DNA of 64,000 nt from Defluviimonas sp. SAOS-178_SWC (GTDB lineage: Bacteria > Pseudomonadota > Alphaproteobacteria > Rhodobacterales > Rhodobacteraceae): NCBI RefSeq assembly GCF_039830135.1, contig NZ_CP156081.1, positions 3,458,001 through 3,522,000 on the forward strand, written 5' to 3'. Below, one piece after another: positions 54,795 through 64,000 of the stretch (position 1 is its first letter; each line of letters opens with the position of its first letter). The notes under the pieces were generated by a model. The model worked only from the letters and a program-made list of their open reading frames with translations. It was not told where the DNA came from and did no database searches. A program made the translations under genes and the position numbers.

Positions 54795-56192
54795 TCACTC
54801 CGCCGCCACATGGTCTGCGTCATGCTCGATGCGATCCCGCTCAAGCGGGCCGGGCTCGATGATCTCGCGCCGCGGCATCAGGATCGCGTAGATGAAGAGT
54901 ACCGCGCCAAGGACCACCGCCACGCCCGAGCCGAAGCGCATGGCGAAGAAGATCCACAGCTGGTCCTGGACGTCCATGTACGCTTCGCCCATCACCCGCT
55001 GGAGGTGGGTCTGCACGGTTCCGGCGAAGGTCAGCGTGAAGGTCATGAAGACCATGCCGCCCGACATCAGCCAGAACGAGGCCATGTTGAGTACCTGGTT
55101 GTAGGGATCGCGCCCCTTCAGGACCGGCATCGCGTAGGAGATGATCGCGAGGTTCAGCGCGACATACGCGCCAAAGAAGGCGAGGTGACCGTGCGCTGCC
55201 GTGATTTGCGTGCCATGCGTGTAGTAGTTCACCCCGTGCAGCGTGTGAAGGAAGCCCCAGACGCCCGCGCCGAAGAAGGCCAGCGTGGCACAGCCGAGCG
55301 CCCAGAGAAGTGCTGCCTTGTTCGGGTGGTCGCGGCGGCCCTTCCAGACCATGACGAAGGCGAAGGCCATCATCCCGAAGAAGGGAACGACTTCGAGCGC
55401 GGAGAAGATCGAGCCGATCCACTGCCAGTAGCCGGGCGCGCCGATCCAGTAGTAGTGGTGCCCGGTGCCGAGGATGCCCGAGAAGAGCGCGGCGGCGACG
55501 ATGACGTAGAGCCATTTCTCCACCACCTCGCGGTCGACGCCGGTCAGCTTCAGCATCAGGAAGGCCAGGATCGAGGCCATCACCAGTTCCCATGTGCCCT
55601 CGACCCAGAGATGGACGACGTACCACCAGTAAAGCTTGTCGAGCGCCAGGTTCGACGGGTTCACGAAGGCGAAGAGGAACAGCAGCGCGAGGCCCCAGAG
55701 GCCGAGAAGCAGGATGTTGGTGATGGCCGTCTTCTTGCCGGCAAGCACGGTCATGGTGATGTTGTAGAGGAAGATCAGCGCCGCGACGACGATGCCGACC
55801 TTGACCCATTTCGGCTGTTCGAGGAATTCGCGCCCCTCCTTGCCAAGCAGGAAGTTCCCCTCGAAGAGGTTGAAGAAGTAGGTCACGACGACGCCCGCCG
55901 TGCCGAGAACGAAGATCGCCAGTTGAAGGTAGGCGAGCTTCGGCGAGTAGATCTCGCGCTCCGATTCCTCCGGGATGAGGTAATAGGCGGCGCCGAAGAA
56001 GCCGAGAAGCAGCCAGACGATCAGGCTGTTGGTGTGCAGCATCCGGCCGATATTGAAAGGCAGGAATTCGGACAGGAAGTTCGGGCTGACATAGATCCAG
56101 CCGAGGACGAGCCCCAGCGAGACCTGCACCGCGAAGAGCGCCATCGCCACGACGAAGTAGGCGAGCGCGATTTTCTGCGTTTGGTATTTCAT
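54795..56192 (-). CDS. norB: Nitric oxide reductase cytochrome b subunit NorB
   Basis: Catalytic subunit of 465 aa of the cNOR-type NO reductase (2 NO to N2O), inner membrane, 12 helices. His ligands for haem b, b3 and FeB are in MLHTNSLIVWLLLGFFGAAY, YYVVHLWVEGTWELVMASIL, GTGHHYYWIGAPGYWQWIGS and HGHLAFFGAYVALNLA. Five glutamates typical of NorB are present in the WVEGTWE segment and elsewhere. It lies 12 bp after norC. Confidence 0.97.
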   Translation of the reverse strand: MKYQTQKIALAYFVVAMALFAVQVSLGLVLGWIYVSPNFLSEFLPFNIGRMLHTNSLIVWLLLGFFGAAYYLIPEESEREIYSPKLAYLQLAIFVLGTAGVVVTYFFNLFEGNFLLGKEGREFLEQPKWVKVGIVVAALIFLYNITMTVLAGKKTAITNILLLGLWGLALLFLFAFVNPSNLALDKLYWWYVVHLWVEGTWELVMASILAFLMLKLTGVDREVVEKWLYVIVAAALFSGILGTGHHYYWIGAPGYWQWIGSIFSALEVVPFFGMMAFAFVMVWKGRRDHPNKAALLWALGCATLAFFGAGVWGFLHTLHGVNYYTHGTQITAAHGHLAFFGAYVALNLAIISYAMPVLKGRDPYNQVLNMASFWLMSGGMVFMTFTLTFAGTVQTHLQRVMGEAYMDVQDQLWIFFAMRFGSGVAVVLGAVLFIYAILMPRREIIEPGPLERDRIEHDADHVAAE

Positions 56193-56204
56193 GATTCTGT
56201 CTCC

Positions 56205-56657
56205 TCAGCCGGCATCGTTCGGCGGCCAGTCCTGGGCACGGATCTTGTTCGTCCACAGGAGGAAATCGGCAAGCTCGCGGTATTCCTGATCGCTCAGGTT
56301 GAACTGCGGCATCTGGCGGCGGCCCTCGATGCCGCTCGGCATGGCATCCATCCAGCCCTTCAGCGCGTCGAAGGCGGCTTCCGGGTCGTCGGCCACGCCC
56401 CAGCGGGTCATGACGTTGGCCAGTTCCGGCGCGAAGTAGGCGCCTTCACCGAGGATCGTGTGGCAGTTGATGCAGGCATGCTTTTCCCAGATGTGCTTGC
56501 CCGCCGCGACGCTGTCGGTGAGCCCGGCAGTGTCGGTTGAAGTGGTCGTGATGTAGCGGTGGCTGTGCACCGTCAACCCGACGAAGATGAGGATGAAGAA
56601 CAGGGATCCGCCATAAAATATGTTACGGGCCATGCTCTTGGTCATGACTTCGCGCAT
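56205..56657 (-). CDS. norC: Nitric oxide reductase cytochrome c subunit NorC
   Basis: A 150-aa membrane-anchored cytochrome c that gives electrons to NorB. One N-terminal helix (ARNIFYGGSLFFILIFVGLT), then the haem motif HACINCHTILGEGAYFAPEL, with a C-terminal Met ligand expected in RRQMPQFNLSDQEY. The start MREVMTKSMARN is used because GGAAGGATAAAGCGCA precedes it; MTKS four codons later is possible. First gene of norCBQDEF, with an FNR/NNR-type box 67 bp upstream. Confidence 0.96.
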   Translation of the reverse strand: MREVMTKSMARNIFYGGSLFFILIFVGLTVHSHRYITTTSTDTAGLTDSVAAGKHIWEKHACINCHTILGEGAYFAPELANVMTRWGVADDPEAAFDALKGWMDAMPSGIEGRRQMPQFNLSDQEYRELADFLLWTNKIRAQDWPPNDAG

Positions 56658-56723
56658 TGCGCTTTATCCTTCCCGGAGCGGTTGATTGTGGCCGCACTCT
56701 GGCGCGGGGAGGTGGCTGGCTCC

Positions 56724-56737
56724 TTAACCTAAGTCAA
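56724..56737 (-). promoter_or_regulatory. FNR/NNR-type box upstream of norC
   Basis: On the minus strand TTGACTTAGGTTAA differs in one half-site base from the symmetrical TTGAC-N4-GTCAA. It is centred about 73 bp ahead of the norC start, where an NNR/Dnr activator should bind. Confidence 0.65.
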
Positions 56738-56747
56738 ATGGTCATGA

Positions 56748-57623
56748 TTAGATCATCGCTTCTATCCGCGCCTCCGGAAATTCCGAAAGCGCGCGCTGGA
56801 TTGCCGCTGGTTCCATGAGGCAGAAGGCCGTGGAAAGTGCGTCGGCAATGGCCGCGCTGCCGGCCGAGACCGAGATCGTCGACCAGCGGGCCGGTGCGCC
56901 CTTCGGGTGCAGGATGTGCCCGGCACCGCCGCCGATCGTCGTGCCCATCGGCGAGGACGTGGCAAGCGCGCGGTTCCTGAGCCCGACGCGGCCAAGTTCC
57001 GCCCCGTCCGGCGCGGCGATGGCGGCCTGCCAGTCCCGGGCGTCGTTGGTCCCTAGCGCCATGACCTCACCCATGTCGATCAGCACGTCGCCGAATCCTT
57101 CGGCCCGTAGCAGCGCCGCGATCCGGTCGGCGGCATGGCCTTGTGCGATTCCGTTGAATGTCAGCGCCATGCCGGGGTCGAGGGCGATTTCGTCCGCCCC
57201 CACCCGCACGCGCGACCAGCCGACGGCCTGACGCGCGGCCACGGTATCGCAGCCTGTCGCCACCGCCAGCCAGAGCGGCTGGATCGTCGGATCGAAGGCG
57301 CCGCCCGTTGCCTGATGCACCCGATCCGAAAGGTGAAAGACCGCAAGCACCTCCGGCGCCGGATACGACAGACGACCGTCGCGGTTCAGCCGCCGCAACT
57401 CCGATTCGGCATGAAGCGAGAAATGCCGCTCCACCCGCCCAAGCTCGGCCTCCACCCGGCCGAAAACGTGCCGCGCCCGCGTCGGGTCGGCACCGTGGAG
57501 GACGATCCGCGCATCCGCCCCCATCGCGCGCCCGGTCCAGATCGCCGGCATCGCCGCGTCTGCGCCCCGCGCGGATGCGGCAAGCGTGGCGGCGGCGACG
57601 GTGAGGAAGCGACGACGGTTCAT
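56748..57623 (-). CDS. nirX: NirX, ApbE-family FAD transferase
   Basis: A 291-aa exported ApbE-type flavin transferase, which covalently attaches FMN to a Thr of partner proteins. Twin-Arg start MNRRRFLTVAAATLAASARG. ApbE motifs are TGRAMGADARIVLHGAD, LTFNGIAQGHAADRIAALLR, DVLIDMGEVMALG and IADALSTAFCLMEPAAI. The target here is presumably the periplasmic FMN domain of NirI in the same transcript. It follows nnrS by 3 bp. Confidence 0.88.
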   Translation of the reverse strand: MNRRRFLTVAAATLAASARGADAAMPAIWTGRAMGADARIVLHGADPTRARHVFGRVEAELGRVERHFSLHAESELRRLNRDGRLSYPAPEVLAVFHLSDRVHQATGGAFDPTIQPLWLAVATGCDTVAARQAVGWSRVRVGADEIALDPGMALTFNGIAQGHAADRIAALLRAEGFGDVLIDMGEVMALGTNDARDWQAAIAAPDGAELGRVGLRNRALATSSPMGTTIGGGAGHILHPKGAPARWSTISVSAGSAAIADALSTAFCLMEPAAIQRALSEFPEARIEAMI

Positions 57624-57626
57624 GAC

Positions 57627-62725
<5,099 letters not shown>

Positions 62726-62803
62726 CGCCTTCGCGGAACGGGCGGAGGGGGCTTTGTCGGCCTCCCCTCCGCCCGACACCGGACCACGGAATGAGAGGCG
62801 GTC

Positions 62804-63595
62804 ATGAAAGACCTTACCACAGGCAAAGTCTTCCTCATCGGCGCGGGGCCGGGCGATCCGGAGCTTCTGACGCTCAAGGCGCTCAGGCTCATCCGCGAGG
62901 CCGATGTGGTGGTCTTTGACCGGCTCGTCTCGGACGAGATCATGGCGCTGATCCCGAAGGAAACAAGGCTGATCGACGTGGGCAAGATGGCCGGCCGCCA
63001 CAAGGTGCCGCAGCACGGCATCAACGCGCTTCTCGTCGACCTCGCGCGCGAAGGCCTTACGGTCGTGCGCCTGAAGGGCGGCGATCCCCTCATCTTCGGG
63101 CGCGGCTCCGAAGAGGCGGAGGTCCTGCGGGCGGAGGGCATCCCCGTCGCCTATGTGCCGGGGATCACCTCCGCCCAGGGGGCGGCGGCCTCGACCGGCG
63201 TGCCGCTGACCCATCGCGGCCTCGCCACCGGCGTGCGCTACGTCACCGGCCACCGCGCAAAGGATGCGCGGCTCGACCTCGACTGGGCCTCGCTTGCGAG
63301 CGAGGAGACGACGCTCGTCGTCTACATGGGGGCGGCCAACATCGCGGAAATCGCCTTCCAGCTCATGCGGCACGGGCTTCCCGCCTCGCTTCCCGTCATG
63401 GCGGTCGCCTCGGCCACGACCCCGCGCGAGGCGCGCATCGTCTCCACCCTCGGGACCGTCGCCACCGACATCGCCACGACCGCGCCGGAGGCGCCGGTGC
63501 TTTTCGTCATCGGCCACGTCGTCTCGCTTTACGATCAGGTCGCACTCGCCGACGCGCTTGCCTGCGATGGCGCCGGGATGGCGGCCTATGCGTAG
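62804..63595 (+). CDS. nirE: Uroporphyrinogen-III C-methyltransferase NirE
   Basis: A 263-aa SUMT-type methyltransferase making precorrin-2 from uroporphyrinogen III, the first step toward haem d1. Motifs: VFLIGAGPGDPELLTLKALR, VVVFDRLVSDEIM, VVRLKGGDPLIFGRGSEEAE and PGITSAQGAAASTGVPLTHR. Named NirE rather than CobA because it lies between nirS and nirC. It overlaps nirC by 8 nt. Confidence 0.94.
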   Translation: MKDLTTGKVFLIGAGPGDPELLTLKALRLIREADVVVFDRLVSDEIMALIPKETRLIDVGKMAGRHKVPQHGINALLVDLAREGLTVVRLKGGDPLIFGRGSEEAEVLRAEGIPVAYVPGITSAQGAAASTGVPLTHRGLATGVRYVTGHRAKDARLDLDWASLASEETTLVVYMGAANIAEIAFQLMRHGLPASLPVMAVASATTPREARIVSTLGTVATDIATTAPEAPVLFVIGHVVSLYDQVALADALACDGAGMAAYA

Positions 63596-63890
63596 CCTCG
63601 TCGCCCTTCTCGCGCTGAGTCTGCCGGCAGTGGCGGAAGTCAGCCCCGAGCGGGCGACGAAACTCGAAAACATCGTGATCCAGGATTGCGGCTCCTGCCA
63701 CGGGCTGACGCTGAAGGGCGGGCTCGGCTCCGCGCTCACGCCCGACATGCTCGCCCATGCCGAACCGCAAGGTCTGGCCGCGATCATCCTCGACGGTGTG
63801 CCCGGCACCGCGATGCCGCGCTGGCGGCCGGTCCTGTCGGAAGAGGATGCGCTCTGGATCGCGGACTATCTGAAAGGACGCCCCGAATGA
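63588..63890 (+). CDS. nirC: Periplasmic monohaem cytochrome c NirC
   Basis: A 100-aa c-type cytochrome. A short signal peptide (MRSLVALLALSLPAVA) is followed by IVIQDCGSCHGLTLKGGLGS with the CxxCH haem site; the probable distal Met is in GTAMPRWRPVLSEEDALWIA. NirC is thought to act in d1-haem maturation or as an electron donor to NirS. The start lies inside the nirE end, and the stop overlaps the nirF start (ATGA). Confidence 0.92.
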   Translation: MRSLVALLALSLPAVAEVSPERATKLENIVIQDCGSCHGLTLKGGLGSALTPDMLAHAEPQGLAAIILDGVPGTAMPRWRPVLSEEDALWIADYLKGRPE

Positions 63891-64000
63891 AAGCCCTTGT
63901 CGCCGCCCTTCTCCTGGCCGCTGCCGCCCCTGCCCTCGCGGACGAGCCCTGTTGCGCCACCGGCGATCTCGGGCTGGTGGTCGAGCGCGCGACCGGATCG
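63887..64000 (+). CDS. nirF: NirF, d1-haem biosynthesis (5' end only)
   Basis: The first 38 codons are visible: a signal peptide (MKALVAALLLAAAAPALA), then DEPCCATGDLGLVVERATGS. The TGDLG-VVERA stretch is the usual NirF start. NirF is a periplasmic NirS-like propeller dehydrogenase acting late in d1-haem synthesis. The gene continues past the right edge. Confidence 0.85.
   Translation, partial: MKALVAALLLAAAAPALADEPCCATGDLGLVVERATGS

Overview
The window is GC-rich chromosomal DNA of an alphaproteobacterium, most likely a denitrifying member of the Rhodobacteraceae/Paracoccaceae. Grounds: the general L-amino-acid transporter AapJQM, an ATP12-type chaperone next to a HAD phosphatase, RluC and CrcB in a tight series, a gcvTHP operon under a tandem glycine riboswitch, glycine-betaine monooxygenase GbcAB, and a cd1-type nir plus nor denitrification locus arranged much as in Paracoccus. 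Genus is not resolved.

Layout. 0-6.2 kb: aapJQM and the ATP12-HAD-RluC-CrcB string, all on the minus strand. 6.4-8.5 kb: a worn mobile-element zone (IS3 and possible IS481 remnants, small orphan ORFs) ending at tRNA-Ala(CGC). 8.7-23.3 kb: core genes and one unusual pair, a metzincin-like peptidase translationally coupled to a small unknown protein; then trxC, gcvTHP with riboswitch, pepT, gltX, a PfkB kinase and an HPP-CBS membrane protein. 23.4-26.8 kb: a redox/nitrosative-stress block: an ECF sigma factor, cupredoxin and TTHB210-like operon with a candidate ECF promoter in front, HTHP haem protein with DUF6522, an NsrR-like regulator, and a truncated globin.

26.77-35.8 kb is a compact catabolic island: a divergent IclR regulator, a fused alpha-beta 2-oxoacid-dehydrogenase-type E1, a tautomerase, an IolE-like TIM barrel, a zinc alcohol dehydrogenase, an SDR and a complete tripartite tricarboxylate transporter. 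Its left end cuts the 3' part off a group III truncated haemoglobin gene. Its right end abuts an IS3 transposase tail and the last ~70 codons of a GbdR-like AraC regulator. No E2/E3 partner is present, so this looks like an uncharacterised pathway for a carboxylate or polyol-derived acid. It is the best candidate here for an undescribed system.

36.4-38.7 kb: gbcB and gbcA for demethylation of glycine betaine, whose probable regulator is the broken gene just mentioned; the glycine cleavage operon could consume the glycine end-product. 39.1-50.2 kb: a six-gene glycogen operon (glgP-glgB-glgC-glgA-glgX and a GH13 alpha-glucosidase). 50.5-64 kb: denitrification: a Crp/Fnr-type regulator, norCBQDEF, nirI-nnrS-nirX, and divergently nirS-nirE-nirC-nirF running off the right edge. 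FNR/NNR-type boxes lie in front of norC and between nirI and nirS.
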